Counted from the first letter of the stretch, positions 49,140 to 61,672 are shown. The stretch is 64,000 nt of DNA from Sindora glabra (GCA_020226215.1 CM035235.1:68597283-68661282), one strand, 5' to 3'. The notes: generated from the letters alone by a model not told the origin. Numbers and translations: made by a program.

Positions 49140-49980
49140 CACATGCAGGTCTCAATTAACTTGAAAAAACAATTTGTCAAGCTGCAGGTATGTACGTATT
49201 GTGCCCTTATACTTCTCGTCTACGCAGAATATTTGGGCAAGGTACGTATGGTGCTCTCACCTTAGGGTAGCTGGGTAAGAAGGAAGCTAGAAATTTAGAA
49301 AATTTTTCCATCAATTCGAAAGGATACTTAACTCTCGCCGCTAAATTGAGTGTGTTTCTTCTTTCTCTATGTTTTAATTTTGTTGCTGCTACTGAAACTC
49401 TACCTATACTGAAACCCTTTCTCCTACTTTTTTGTAGATTGAAGCTTGCCAATAGTGAGTCTCTCTCAATTTATCACAATTGAAGTTTGCTCTCAACTCA
49501 ACTTTCGTTTGATTCGAAGCTTCTAGCCAGGTACAATATCCCTTCTTTCCCTCTCTATTTTTCTTAAAACTCTAGTTCCAAGAAAATAGAAGGTGAGAAC
49601 AAATGAAATATTTTAATTCGTTCATACTATGAACCGAGTGTTGTGAACTCTATTTTCCTTGCACAAGCTTTTGTTCCTTCAACTAGGAGAAAGGAATCCC
49701 TTGAGCTTTTGCCAAAAGAAAATTGGTAGTGAGAGATGATTTAAAATCCAAACCTGATGTGGGTGTTACATATTTCGTTCCACTGATTACAATACTTGAT
49801 GGATTTAAATTTATGAATCATAGAAAATGCATTAAGTGGACCCTCCTGTGAAGCAACAATTTCCTTTTATTTTGTGCCTGTTGTGAAAATCCAAGGGATT
49901 CTTCTATGTTAAATATTTATCTATGAAACTTGCTCTGTCATTTACTATGTGGTAAAGGTGGCCAAGGAGACATTGTCTTT
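49140..49980. other. Unidentified captured or internal CACTA sequence
   Basis: This region is less AT-rich than the flanks, with several GT- and AG-like splice signals, but I could not match it to a gene. It may be further captured exons or a UTR. Confidence 0.35.
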
Positions 49981-49984
49981 CTAG

Positions 49985-51957
49985 GTGAAGGCATTTTCTA
50001 AAGATAGAGCCAAAAGACTTGAAAACTTTGGATTTATACAGTTCATACTAGGAGGTATCACTTACTACTTGACTTGTTAGAGTTGTTCCCTTGTTATATT
50101 TTTAAAAGCTTCATGTGATGAGCCTTCAAAGTGATTAATGGTTATCTTGGTTTCTAATCCAATTATCCTAGTGAATATTTTAAGCTTTATTAGATCAAAT
50201 GGTGCACTTAGATAAATTTTACTTGAGAATTTCTGAACAGTTATGTTTTCCTTTGTAAAAGGGAGTACCATACAAATAATCCAGAGATGTCCAAATTATT
50301 CCATGAAGTTGTTCGCTAGGAAAGTCAAAATGCCTTTTCAGTTTACCAGTAGCATTTGGCTAACCGGCCTGTGACTGTGAGTGTTGAACATTTTGCTTTT
50401 ATGGATTTATTCACCATTTTATTTGAATAATGATAACGTGGAATTATCTATTAGCTGATGAAATTCATTATAGGTTCTTTGTGATCTTCTTGAATTCAAA
50501 AGTGATCGTGCACCAATACCACTTGGAAAAGTGAAACCTGCTTCATCAATTGTGCAACGATTTTGCACTAGTGGGATGTCTCTTAGAGCAACTTCAAGAG
50601 AAACTCATAAAGCAATTGCAATTGTAATGAATAAATTAGGTGGGAGATCAAATTCTAGGGAAGGTGGTGAGGTAATGTAGTTTCCCCTGATCAACTTTGT
50701 ACCCACATCCTCATTTGGTAAAAGACTATTATGCATGCATACACATACACACATACATTCACGGTCAGTTAATGGTAATTTTGTTAATTTAGTTTGTCTC
50801 ATCTCTATTTTCACAATGACATTATTGAATGAGTCTTAACTTGCATGCATCCAGGATCCTATTCGCTGGAAACCACTCAATGATGTTATTGATGGTTATT
50901 CTCTAACTTTCCCGCATCTCAAGGGTCTACAAAATGAGGATACTGCTATTAGTGCTATCAAGCAGGTTATTGTTATGAAAATTTGCTTGGAATTTTATTT
51001 GGAACATAGAATAGAATATACTTACTAATTCCTTCAAGCTTAGACATATATTTATAGTTCATCTAATCTTAATTTTTAAGCTTGCTCTATAAGCATTTAG
51101 AGATGCATTCACTTTAGTAATTAATTGTGAAAAGAGAATAACCTCGAATAGTCTTCGGGTTGCTTCTGGTTGGTTTGGTGTCACCCCAACATTCTTAGCA
51201 AATGCTGATCAATTAGAAATTAAAATTGCACAGGGTGCAAAGCCTGGTGAAGGTGGACAATTACCTAGTAAAAAAGTTAGCATGTATATTACAAGGTTGA
51301 GAAATTCAAAACCAGGGGTTCCTCTCATATCTCCTCCTCCTTATCATGACATATATTCCATTAAGGATCTTACTCAATTGATCTTTGATCTTTATCAAGT
51401 CTCCTCTTTCAAAACCATTATTATTATTTTTGTTGTTGTTATTATCATTGTCTTCATCATCATTCTTTTTGAACAAGATCTGGATTCGAAGAAAAATTTG
51501 AGTTTCTCTAATTAAACAGGTAAATCTTAAGGCTAAGGTGTCAATTAAGCTGGTTATTGAAGCCGGAATTGGCACTGTTGCATCTAGTGTTACCAAGGGT
51601 AATGCTGATATTATATAGGTGTCTAATCTGACCTGTTCATCCTCACATGTTTATTTTTGTTCTGTGAAGGGTATCTTGCCTTGCTTATGTCTCTCTCCCC
51701 TTTTTATTGTTAGTTGTCTTTTCCTGTATTAAAAAAATATACGTTTGTATAAGTTACTTGTAAAACTCGATGGAAGTTTTGTTCAGTATTTCTGATTGTC
51801 TTGTTTAATTCCCCCCTTTTTTTTCCTGCAAGAATGATAATACTTTTTTGGTCACCTTCAGATTTCAAGGCATGATGGTGGAATGGGGGCAAGCCCAGTT
51901 AGCTCCGTCAAGCATGCTAGAGGTCCATTGGAACTTGGGCTTACAGAAACTCACCAG
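49985..51957 (+). pseudogene. Ferredoxin-dependent glutamate synthase fragment captured by CACTA
   Basis: Seven exons are recognisable: 49985-50054 (KAFSKDRAKRLENFGFIQF), 50262-50376 (NNPEMSKL, HLANRPVTV), 50474-50671 (LLEFKSDRAPIPLGKV, SIVQRFCTSGMSL), 50855-50965 (PIRWKPLNDVIDGYS), 51159-51398 (KIAQGAKPGEGGQLPSKKVS, ISPPPYHDIYS), 51520-51618 (EAGIGTVASSVTKGNADII) and 51862-51957 (SRHDGGMGASPVSSVKHA). They cover the FMN-binding synthase domain of plastid Fd-GOGAT, which makes glutamate from glutamine and 2-oxoglutarate. Introns are kept, so capture was at the DNA level. Stops occur in exons 2 and 6, and the acceptor of exon 5 is GG. The N-terminal amidotransferase and the C-terminus are absent. 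Confidence 0.93.
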
Positions 51958-52879
51958 TTTATAAATTTAAACCTTGGTTAAAATTTAATCTTATCATTCA
52001 TTGACAAGAAAATTTAAATATGTTTATAAATACTTTTTTCTTGTCTAGATGAGTTATCATAGATAGTCTTGCAGGGTATTGGATGATAAATTGGTTTGTC
52101 ATAGTCTGTAATGATTTTTAATGTTATTTAGTTTGAAGATTTCCAGTGATAAAATCTAAATTGTTGTAAAGGATACTGGTAATCAAGCAAGTCTTGATTT
52201 GTATGTTAGCTGATTATTTTAGAAACCATTTCTTATTTTTCTTATAAGGAGAGATTGGGCTAAGAAGGGTAATTTTAGCTCTTAATTTTTGTAAATTATT
52301 TTTACTTTGTAACTTATAAAGGTATCTATTGTTGATTTCTTTGAGGGTACATTGACAAGAAGTGCATACAAAATAATTAATCTTCTAATTTATTATTTGT
52401 TAAATGACATCTGAATAAAGTTATTTTATTGTTATAGGACTTGCGATTATAATTTATTATCTTAGATTTTATAATTCTAATATACATGAATAAGTTTTTG
52501 TAATTTTAATTTTTTAATATCATGTAGGAAAATCATACTAGTGAAGATGATGATGATAGACAATTAGATGATGATAGACAATTAGATGGATAACGAAGAT
52601 GATACACAACTTGAAGAATATTGGAACATATTTTATGAATAATGCATTATGTTGACCTTTTATTAGGATGTATCTCTATGTCATTTAGGATTATGAGTTG
52701 AATATTATTTAGTCTTGGATGCTTCAGGCAAAATTGGTGGGAAAAATGTGCATATTTAGTTAATTTTTAATGTGCACATCGGGTTAATTGTTTATATATT
52801 CTTAAAAAATAAACATAAGAAAAAAATACAATAATAATTAAAAAAAATTAATCATGATCTAAAAAAATGTTGTTTACTA

Positions 52880-53570
52880 ATAGGCAATGGTTGATAACCG
52901 TTGTCATTAAAATTTTTAGCAACAATATAAAATTGTTATATATTCCTTATGATTACAAGTATCCTAGGCAACAATCAAGAACAATTGCTTATTCTAATGT
53001 ATGCAACTTCTTATTAATTTTTTTTTAAGCAATAGTTTCCAATCATTGCTTATACTTATATAAACTACAGTCAAAATCCATTACTTATTCTTATATAGGC
53101 AATAATCAATAACCGTTGCTTATTCTTCTTTTCAACTACAATAAAAAATCATTATTTATTCCTATGTAGGTAATGGTCAATAATCATTGCTTATTTTTCT
53201 TTTAAGCAATAGTAAAAAACCATTACTTATATAAGCAATATTCATAGATCATTGCTTATTATATATGCTTTAGGTAACAATAAAAAATTATTGCTAATTT
53301 AATTATAGACAATGATTTTTAAATGTTGCATATAATATTTTACAAGTGTTACCTATAGTGTACAGAACATCTAGGAATTGTTGCATAAAGTACAATAAGT
53401 AATAGTTAGGAATCGTTGCTAAATATTTAAAAAAATAGTTGCTTAAAGAATAGGTAACACGAGTTATGACAATGGTAAAAAATTATTGCCTATACTATAG
53501 GCAACAATTTTAGGCAACAATTTTTTTCAGTATAGGTAATAATTTTTGGCTATTGTTATAGGCAAAAAAT
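52880..53570. repeat. CACTA right subterminal repeats
   Basis: At least ten degenerate copies of GCAATRGTYAAKAAYCATTGCTTAT-like units occur in inverted orientation to the left subterminal zone. They mark the right arm of the CACTA element. Confidence 0.75.
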
Positions 53571-53582
53571 GTTGTAGTGTTT

Positions 53583-56500
53583 GTCTTCTGTGAGGTCTTA
53601 TAGACATAAAAGACCAACTTGAATGCATCTTAGCACTTCAGCAGTATGGTAGGATTCAAGGAAGGATGAGTTTATTATCTCTACACCTTTTCCTTCATTC
53701 CAAAGGCCTCGTACCTGTGTAAATTATGTTAATTTGCATTAAGATATTTCTTTAAAGTTTATGATTTCATAGCCAGAATTTAACTTCAATTACTTACCAA
53801 TCTAATAAGGTCGAGAGGAAAAGTTGAATGACTTTAAGAATTATTTTTTTCCCACTTATAATCTCAAAAACCAAGACCCTGAAGCCAAATACATCAAATC
53901 TTTAATGAAACGTTACTTATGGCATATTCAGGAAATATGTAACCATTAAAAATTATGAAGAAAGGATTTATTCTTAATGAAGTGTTAATTAGAAAGTATG
54001 AATAATTTGTAAACAAAAACTTTATATACTTACTATGTCCAAAAAATTCCATGTGCTTGCTTTGATTCCTTTTGAATCACATATTCTTGTCATGCTAAAA
54101 TCACTAATCTTTGTGTTCATCTTATTATCAAGCAATATATTATTAGCTTTCAAGTCCCAATGAATTAATGTTAATTTTGAATACTTATAGAGATAAACCA
54201 TTCTTTTCAATCATGTTGAGTCTTCTTCCTCAATTTAACATTTTCCTTTTCTTAAAATCTGCTTCAAAGTAAGTTTGGTGACAAGTATATATAAAATATA
54301 ATGAAATTGAAGACTAATTATATATGTTATCAAAAGATAACATACCAAAGAGATAATAATCTAAACTTTTGTTAGGCATGTACTTAATACTATTTCATCA
54401 CTTTCAATGCAAAACCCCAAAAGCCTTAATAGATTATTATGTTGCAATTTGGCTATAACTCTTACTTCATTATTAAACTTCACAACCCTTGTTTGGATTT
54501 CTTAAAAAGCTTGTTTAACTCTATTTCTGGTCTATTAAGCATTGTCCCTTAAAATGGCATGCTTATCAATTTTTGATAATTCACTTACTCTTTAAGTAAG
54601 GAAAAAGTTTACCTTATAAACAGGTCCAAATTTACCCTCTTTAAGCTTATTTGTGGTACAGAATTTGTTTGGGACAATAGTAATGAGTTGAAGTTGAATA
54701 TATGAATTTCATTATTGGTTTTTCCATCTTTATTAAGCTATTTTGCAAGGCCATTTACAATGGAAGCAAAGGCTTGGCCTTCCCCTATTAGCTTTCTTCT
54801 CTTTAATTTGCCAACTATTGAATCCATGTGAAGGTCATATTTGTAAATGTATAACTAATGTTTAACATATTTGTCAGAAGTAACTATCACAATTATCTTA
54901 TATTTTGATTTTTATCCAGATGCCATAGGCTAAGCACAGAAATGGTCTATCAAGAATTCCTCCTAGTATAATGAAGGTTATATATTCCTACTATTTGGTC
55001 CCGTTCACTAAATAAGCATTGTTAGGTAGCATCTTGCTTAGTAATCACAAACATTATTGAATACAGAAGCAGGGTAATCATTTAATCATATACAACAGTT
55101 AATATGATTGAGGATTGAGATTGAAGTAAATATTATTAGTAAAATTCTCAAATCACAAATCGAAAAGCACATTTTATAAATTGTCAAAAGCATATTTTAT
55201 AAGTAGTGATTCAAATTGAGAATCAGTAAGATTCATGATTCAACATAAACTACCATATTTTTGTATAAAAGTCAAAGAATCATAATCATATAGATTCAAA
55301 TGAGACTTAATAAATCATTTATATATAAATAGTATGATGGTCAGCATATATTAGAATATAGGATGCTTAAAGGTAATGGTGAGGCTTCAATTTTAGTTAA
55401 ACAGGATTTTAAAATAAGAACATGCTACAAAGTATTTCAGAGAGTGAAAATAACTGCAATTTTATTTTATCCAATGAATCATTAAATCTATTCGATGAAT
55501 TGTTGGAATCACAAGATTCAAGAAATTTCATTATAGCTTATTCTATCCTATCCTAGAGAGATTCATCATAAAAAAAGATTCACCACCTGATTCAATTCCA
55601 TCTATTTAATTTAAATTGAACTGAATCATTAGATTCGAATCGTAAGTTGTAAGACCCTCGTAAACATAGTTATGTGCACTTACTACGTGTGCCATAATGC
55701 ATATATATTTTCAGTCCCTGCCAATCAAGACTTTGTGTAAAATTGTGAGCTATATTACTGCTCCATATCTCATAACCAATTTCATAAAAGTTATTTGTGG
55801 AAGCATAGGTAATACATGTGCAATTCTTAAAGCATTCGACTTCACAATCATATAAGGTCAGATTCTCACCCTCTTCAAACTTGAAACCTTTAGTTAACAT
55901 TATAACTCTAGATAAATAGAATTTATCAAGAGAAGATCTGCACACAGGAAGCTCTTCCATACACCCATCTGAGCTTAAGAAGGAACATGGGATAGAACTT
56001 TTACCTCTTCCTTTAAGCACATCATCCTTATAAGTAAGAGTTAACTTTGGAAGTTGTTGAATTCATCCTAAGTCATATATGTTTCTCATGTCTCTCTCAC
56101 TCTCATTGACAAAATAATTGAAATATACTTGATCTTCAATTGAGTTGCAATGGAACATGTCATCTATAGAGTAACTAGATTTCCCATTGTGGTAACACTA
56201 GCTCTACGGGTAAAGGTAAAATTCATAGAACTTAGTCAAGAATTTGAAGCTGCTATCCTTTTCCTACCACTCCCTACTTCCCCCTAAAAGCTTTTCCTCA
56301 CCACCAGATAACTAATTGTTTCGTATTGTTTGAGTTAATGCCAGGGGTAAAAGACCCCAAGGCAGGCACAGTGTTATTTCTCCATGAAGCAAAAGACCAA
56401 TTATAGTCAATTCTTCTATTAAATCCCAAATTCATTCTTAGCAGAGGCATGTCCATGGGATAATCAAAGCTTTGCCACGATACACTATTATCCTTGGTAC

Positions 56501-56940
56501 TATTTCCATTTACACATAGCACAAAATTTTCATCATTCTGCAGAATAACAATAGTTTTAGTAGCATTTTCCATTGTAAAAAATGGTAAAGAATTTCCTTT
56601 ATTGTACTTGATTTTCAAGCTACTTTCATCATTAATGCTACGAATTATTGAATTATCAAAGAGTGGACTTTAAAGTATCTCTGTTGGTAATCCAAATTAA
56701 GTGTGCTTGGTCTTCTAAGTTGTACCTTATTGCTAAGTAGAAATTGTTGTTGTTGTAAGGAAGACTAAAAATATCCAAAGTGTGAAGGTATCTGAATTTG
56801 AAACCAGTACTTGTCCATGTTTAAGTTGTTCACCTAGTGAGGGCTAAAATTAAGAAATAAGGTGTATTGAAGCTTAATGGACAAGATAGGCCAAGGAAAA
56901 ATCTTAGGCTTCTATTCTTTCTTTCCATTTCTTTCAACAT
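53583..56940 (-). pseudogene. S-domain receptor kinase C (lectin, PAN, kinase)
   Basis: This is the most complete of the four relics, of the CES101-like G-type lectin S-receptor kinase family. The start is probably ATG 56940 or 56928, with a hydrophobic leader (FFLGLSC). Next come the B-lectin domain (about 56840-56300: LAIRYNLEDQ, VSWQSFDYPMDMPLL, WSFASWRNNTVPALGSFTPG), PAN domain (56020-55670: GFKFEEGENLTLYDCEVECF, NCTCITYAS), kinase N-lobe remnants (about 54860-54360), catalytic exon (54230-54022), exon 53950-53805 and C-terminal exon from about 53715. HRD has become HWD and DFG has become DFS, and stops and frameshifts are frequent. Its last exon is cut by the CACTA element and continues at 48460. 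Confidence 0.9.
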
Positions 56941-57124
56941 ATAGTGTACTTCTATCTAAAAGGTTTTGACCTCATCATTCTCAAAACTTCCATCTTTTTA
57001 CAACTAAATTAAAGGGGCTGTAGTAATTATTAGGCCAACTTTATTATTGCAAGTTAGTTTTGTAAAGTCAGCGTACTGGCAGGGAAGCTTCTTTTCGATA
57101 GGGATGTGATGTGCCCAAAAAGTG

Positions 57125-58140
57125 TTTCTAATGTACATTTGAGAGTAAACCAAGGAATGCTAATATTTACCAAAGTGAGAGTTAGAATAGTGCAAATTTA
57201 GAGTGTGTTGACAAATTTGACAATCATATAACATGAAGTTTTAAAGATAGCTTATTGCTCATTCAAGCACATCTTTAGAGTCTACTCACAAATTTGACAA
57301 CTGCTTACTATCATTATTTAGATTGAAATACTTAATTCACTCTTCAAAGTTTTCTTCATAAGAACACATGCATTTTCATAGGGCAACCTTACTAAGGGAA
57401 TTGGATCTCTTCATTAAATTGAAGGAAAAGTTAGAAAGATATTCGAACAAACAAGCCAATCCCATATGAGGTAACATTGTCATAATTACTTATTTAATGT
57501 TATCTTTCTATTACTTTTCTTTTAAGTTAATCAATAATGTTTGCTATCCATAAAAAGAACAACTCAACTTCTAAAGATTACTTATTCAAATGGAGTGAGT
57601 TTCAGGTTCAATGCATGTTCAATGAAATTACAAAAGTCTACAACTAATTATCATCCTCAATTCTTAGAGTGCTTAGTTGCTAGAGACCATAAGTTTTAAG
57701 TTCTTTGCATACTTCTTCTGGGGAGTAAAAGGCAAGGACAATGGAACTACTATATCAGTGGCTACAATTTTTTTTTAGAAAAATATTACCATATATCCTT
57801 TATAATTAACTTTTAGAATAGCACAGGAATAAGAGCTAGCTGCTTATCTATTTTAGAAACTAGCAAAGGAAAACACTTCTATGTTTTTCTTTAGGGGTTA
57901 AGGGAAGTGAGGCTGAAAATGAACTTTAAAATGCAGAAATCAAGGACAATCTAATCATAAAATAGAGTTCATAAGTAGCATGACAAATGGCAATATGGAA
58001 GTATGAAAAATAAACAGTTTAAAGGCTCTATTTCCTTCTTATCCATATATAATACTTAAAAACAAGGTAAAACAATAAAGTATAGAAATTATCAAGGTGA
58101 TAAATGAAGTATTTTAAGCTGATTGGATAAGTTCATCTAT
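57125..58140. repeat. Duplicated spacer, copy 2
   Basis: Collinear with 17480-18430 in the same orientation (for example aagaacacatgcattttcat and aatatggaagtatgaaaaat). It lies between pseudogene C and relic D, just as copy 1 lies between A and B. Confidence 0.85.
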
Positions 58141-58144
58141 CTAG

Positions 58145-59770
58145 CATCCATTACTGAAATGGTAACCTCATTTACAGAATAACTTTTTGGCCTTTCAAGC
58201 AACCTATTTGATTAATATGCACTAACATTAATATAAAATGCAGGCTATTTAGGTGCAGGTAACATTGCAATTTCATTTCTAAGCATTGAAAAAACTTCTA
58301 ACATGCTTGGTTTGTCTCCTGCGCAATCTTCTACACATAAAAGACTAACTTGAATGCATCTCATTACTTCACCAATAGGACAAGTTCAAGGAAAAATAGG
58401 TCCATTATCTTAGCACCTCTACCTTCCTTCCAAAGCCGCCATGCCTGTATTAACCATGTCAATTTGGATCAAGATAGGGGACTTCCTTGAGTTAATGATG
58501 CCATACATAAAACGTTAATTTAATTACTTACGAATAGGTTGAGAGGATAGTCAAAGTGATAGCAAGAATTGTTCTTCTTCCCATTCACAATCTTAAGAAC
58601 TAGGACTCCAAAGCTAAATACATCAGTTTTAACTAAGACAACACCATTCATGGCATATTTAGAAGAGATGCAACTACTAAAAAATTTCATGAAAAAAGAA
58701 AGTATATTTTTGAAGAAGTACATTAAGAAAAATGAAAAAAGAAATTATTTCAAGCTCATAAGTAATCAAGTTAATACTTACTATGTTCCAACAATTATAT
58801 TGGTATTTTCTTCAATTCCTTTCAACTTAAATATTCTTGCCATGCCAAAATCATTAATTTTTAGGTTCATATAATCATTAAGTAATATGTTGCTAAGTCT
58901 CAATAAATCACCTTTAATAATACATATAAAGATAAACCAATTCTTGAACAATCCCTTCAATAATGTTAAGCCTCCTTTCCTAATATAGTAAGTAGTACAT
59001 GAATTAAAAGGCCTTTGAAAATAATGTCTTAAAGTGAGAAAGACAAAGTTCTATAAAAGTAGCATACTAAAAAGGTAAAAGTCTAAATTCTTGTTTAGCA
59101 TGTACTTGTAGATTAATATTTTTTCCTTTCTTTCAACATAAAACCCTAAAAGTCGTACTAGATTGGTATGCTGCAATTTAGCTATAAACTTAACTTCATT
59201 TTTGAACTCTATTAGCCCTTGTTCTAATCTTTTGGAAAGCCTCTTTGTTGCTATTCTTTGTCCATCAAGTAATTATCCCTGTGATGTTAAGTTTAGTAGA
59301 CCTTTCTTAATGAATTACAAATTTTTTATTTAAGCCTTGAAGAGTTTACCTTGTAAACTGGCCCATAGCAACCTTATCCCAACTTATTTTTAACTAAAAA
59401 GTTATCCGTGGCAATGGCAATGCTTTTAAAGCAAAATATTTGGATTTCATTATGACCTTTCCCATCTTTCTTATATCTTTTTCTTACGTCATATACAACT
59501 GAAGATCTTGTAGGGCTTCCAATTTCTTGTATCAACATAGTTCGCTTCTTTATTCTATCAACTAGTAATTATTAACAAATAAGATCAGTATTACAAATTT
59601 TTCAAGAAAAAGAAGGAAAAAAATCATTGTTCTGGCTAAAATACCATCTTTTCTATATTTTTTAAATATTACATAGCAAAAGTTGCAAAATAAAGGTGAA
59701 GCAACAATTCCTTCTACCACAATGAGCCATTTTTACCACCTATTTTTTGCATTCTACAAAACAAAATATG
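58145..59770 (-). pseudogene. S-domain-type receptor kinase relic D: TM and kinase exons
   Basis: This is the counterpart of relic B. The transmembrane exon (about 59735-59650) resembles LIVVEGIVASPLFCN. The N-lobe exons lie at about 59555-59345 and 59310-59100, and decayed catalytic-loop text near 58980-58790 has lost clear HRD spacing. An activation-segment exon (about 58690-58530) reads YAMNGVVLVKTDVFSFGVLV and GKKNNSCYHFDYPLNL. The C-terminal exon (about 58445-58145) reads GDKPSMLEVFSML and VTISVMDAR, then its stop. In-frame stops include two in the C-terminal tail (before PAF and after VSAY). As in B, no lectin or PAN exon precedes it; LYM2-like exons do. Confidence 0.87.
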
Positions 59771-59887
59771 GTTAAAAATTGAAACTCTTGAAAGTAAGGA
59801 ATAAAAGCAAGCAATATACTCATTTGTTAAGCTACTTGACTATTAATTAGATAATAAAGTAAGATTTTAGTTATATTATTTTCCCTA

Positions 59888-60400
59888 TTAACCATGACAA
59901 ATGAACTCTGTTGTAAATGTTGCGAAGATGGTCTGATTTTTATAACTGGCATAGGCACAAATTGTGTAACTGTATGAACTTGAATGCATGGATGAGTCAC
60001 CATTATGCAAATTTCTTGAACTGTTGCATTTCATAGATAGGCAAGTAAACCAATTGGTTGGCTTATGGTTGGAAGGCTCACATTGTAATCTAACCACAGC
60101 ACCAGAGATTGCATAAAAGTAAGCTATAGTAGATAAGTCGATAAATGTACATGCTAAAGCCAAAAAATAATAGATGCTTACATCCAATTATTAATAGAGT
60201 CACACTTGCACCTCACACAGCCATTTGCAGTGTACATGTATGAACCTTTTGTAAGAAGCAAAAGGCAATCCAATAAGTCATTTTTCACCTCGTAAGAACA
60301 AGTTGCCAGAATCAGTCCTAACAAAATACATCCATGACCAAAATGTTTAATAATTACAGTGACTCCATCAAAATTAAACATATAAACATAGATGATCTTA
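59888..60400 (-). pseudogene. LYM2/CEBiP-like LysM protein, last two exons (copy 2)
   Basis: The exon from about 60330 to 60182 encodes LATCSYEVKNDLLDCLLLL, GSYMYTANG and CVRCKCDSINNW. A 92-bp intron (60181-60090) separates it from the exon 60089-59888, which starts LQCEPSNHKPTNWFTCLSMK and ends YKNQTIFATFTTEFICHG and a stop. Both exons are open, and the splice signals (GTAAGC donor, TTAG acceptor) are intact, so this is better preserved than the copy at 20.5-20.9 kb. C-x-C and the eight or so cysteines fit LYM2-type proteins. No LysM exon or signal peptide was found to the right within the window, and no GPI tail, so it is a fragment. Relic D's TM exon lies about 150 bases downstream. Confidence 0.82.
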
Positions 60401-60601
60401 ATAAAATAAAAGCATATGTTCATCATCAAAATTACAGTGACACCTAACGTTACTTTAAGACTTTACTCCTCTATCATGTATTGGATTCAAACTAAAGGCT
60501 TTATATGTACATTAAGTGAATTACTACATCAACTATAACCTAAAAAATAAAAAAAATAAAAAAATAAAAGCATCTACTCATATATAAAATAATATTAGAA
60601 A

Positions 60602-61109
60602 GCTTCATTATTATGTTAGTCCCTTTAATATGCAAATTGCTCACATTAGGTCCCTTAACTATATTATTCTAGTTTGTTCCTTCTAATATACAAGTTGAAT
60701 TAGATTGAATCAACATTAATAACTTTTGTCAACTGAAAATCATAATTAACACACAAAACTTTAAGGTGACTCCATGGAAAACAACATCTAGGATGGGGAT
60801 CAGTGGCTCACATGTTAATTAACCACCAAATTGAGATGTTTTTGCATCATAGATGGCTTACATAATTTGCACTTTCCACTGTGGTAAAGTAAATTATGTT
60901 AATTTTATTCTTCAATAATTACAAGCTTGTAATCGAATCAAAACTCTATATTTAATTATGATTTCCTAACTTATATTTGATAGAAATTATCAATTTGGAC
61001 CTAAATTGTTTTAGTTTGTATATTAGAGGAGCTAAAATAGATTATTATATTTAAAAAGATCAAATATGAATAATTTATATATTATGGAAAGGAAAATTGT
61101 GATTAAACC
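60602..61109. mobile_element. Long-TIR Mutator-like MITE (0.5 kb)
   Basis: The left arm (GTCCCTTTAATATGCAAATT; CTTCTAATATACAAGTTG) aligns over about 85 bp with the inverted right arm (CCTCTAATATACAAACTA). The best-fitting 9-bp flanks (TATTAGAAA and TAGTTTAAA) match at only 6 positions, so the exact ends are uncertain. There is no coding content. Confidence 0.65.
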
Positions 61110-61183
61110 TAGTTTAAAAATACATTTGAAGCTTTTTTTTACGATTAATACATTTGAAACTTTTGTTGTCAATAAATGTTAAA

Positions 61184-61672
61184 GGTTAAATTAGTCTATT
61201 GTCCCTAGAGTTTCACTCAATTTTTTATTAGGTACTAATAGTTTAAAAGTTTTGAATTGAATCTTCATACTTATTTTTCATTTTTAATTAGATATGTCCT
61301 ATCATTTCATTTTTCAGTTAGATTTTGTTAATAATTAGCACATGTTAACCACATTATTTTGATGTGATTTAATGATTATTGACATAGAACTTCTATATAT
61401 TTTTTATTTGTAACTAAGTAGCAAATAACTTAAAGAAAATTAGAATATTTTTGAAATTATTTCTATTTTACAGGGTTAGTTATCTCTTGTCCTATAAATT
61501 GCTAGCAAATCATAGACAATTGTCTATGTGGATCATTAATAACGAAATTTAATGGAAAAATGACAAAAAATTAATTAGAAATTAAAAATAAAAATTTAAT
61601 TCAAAACTTTTAAATTATAAGAATTTAATTAGAAATTGAATAAAACTATAAGAAGCAAAGAGTAATTTAACC
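61184..61672. mobile_element. Mutator-like MITE (489 bp) with 9-bp TSD
   Basis: Inverted arms of about 100 bp begin GGTTAAATTAGTCT and GGTTAAATTACTCT and share AGTTTAAAAGTTTTGAATT-like text. The flanks AATGTTAAA (61175-61183) and AAAGTTAAA (61673-61681) match at 8 of 9, the Mutator target length. No protein is encoded. Confidence 0.8.

Larger units (their letters stand above)
48461..53579. mobile_element. CACTA (En/Spm-type) element carrying a host gene fragment
   Basis: The left end CACTACAACATTTTTTACCT and the inverted right end CACTACAACATTTTTTGCCT are nearly identical and start CACTA. The flanking triplets TCT (48458-48460) and TTT (53580-53582) differ by one base; the uninterrupted relative at 58.3 kb has TTT there. 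Both subterminal zones (about 48480-48800 and 52880-53570) are packed with short AAGCAAC or GCAACAAT motifs, as in CACTA elements. No transposase is recognised; an acidic SEDDDDRQL-like relic sits at about 52530-52600. Seven exons of glutamate synthase lie within, so this is a non-autonomous, gene-capturing copy. Confidence 0.93.

Noticed and set aside
48480..53570. Spaced repeats considered as a CRISPR-like array
   Set aside because: They are degenerate subterminal repeats of a CACTA element, inverted between the two ends, in a plant genome.
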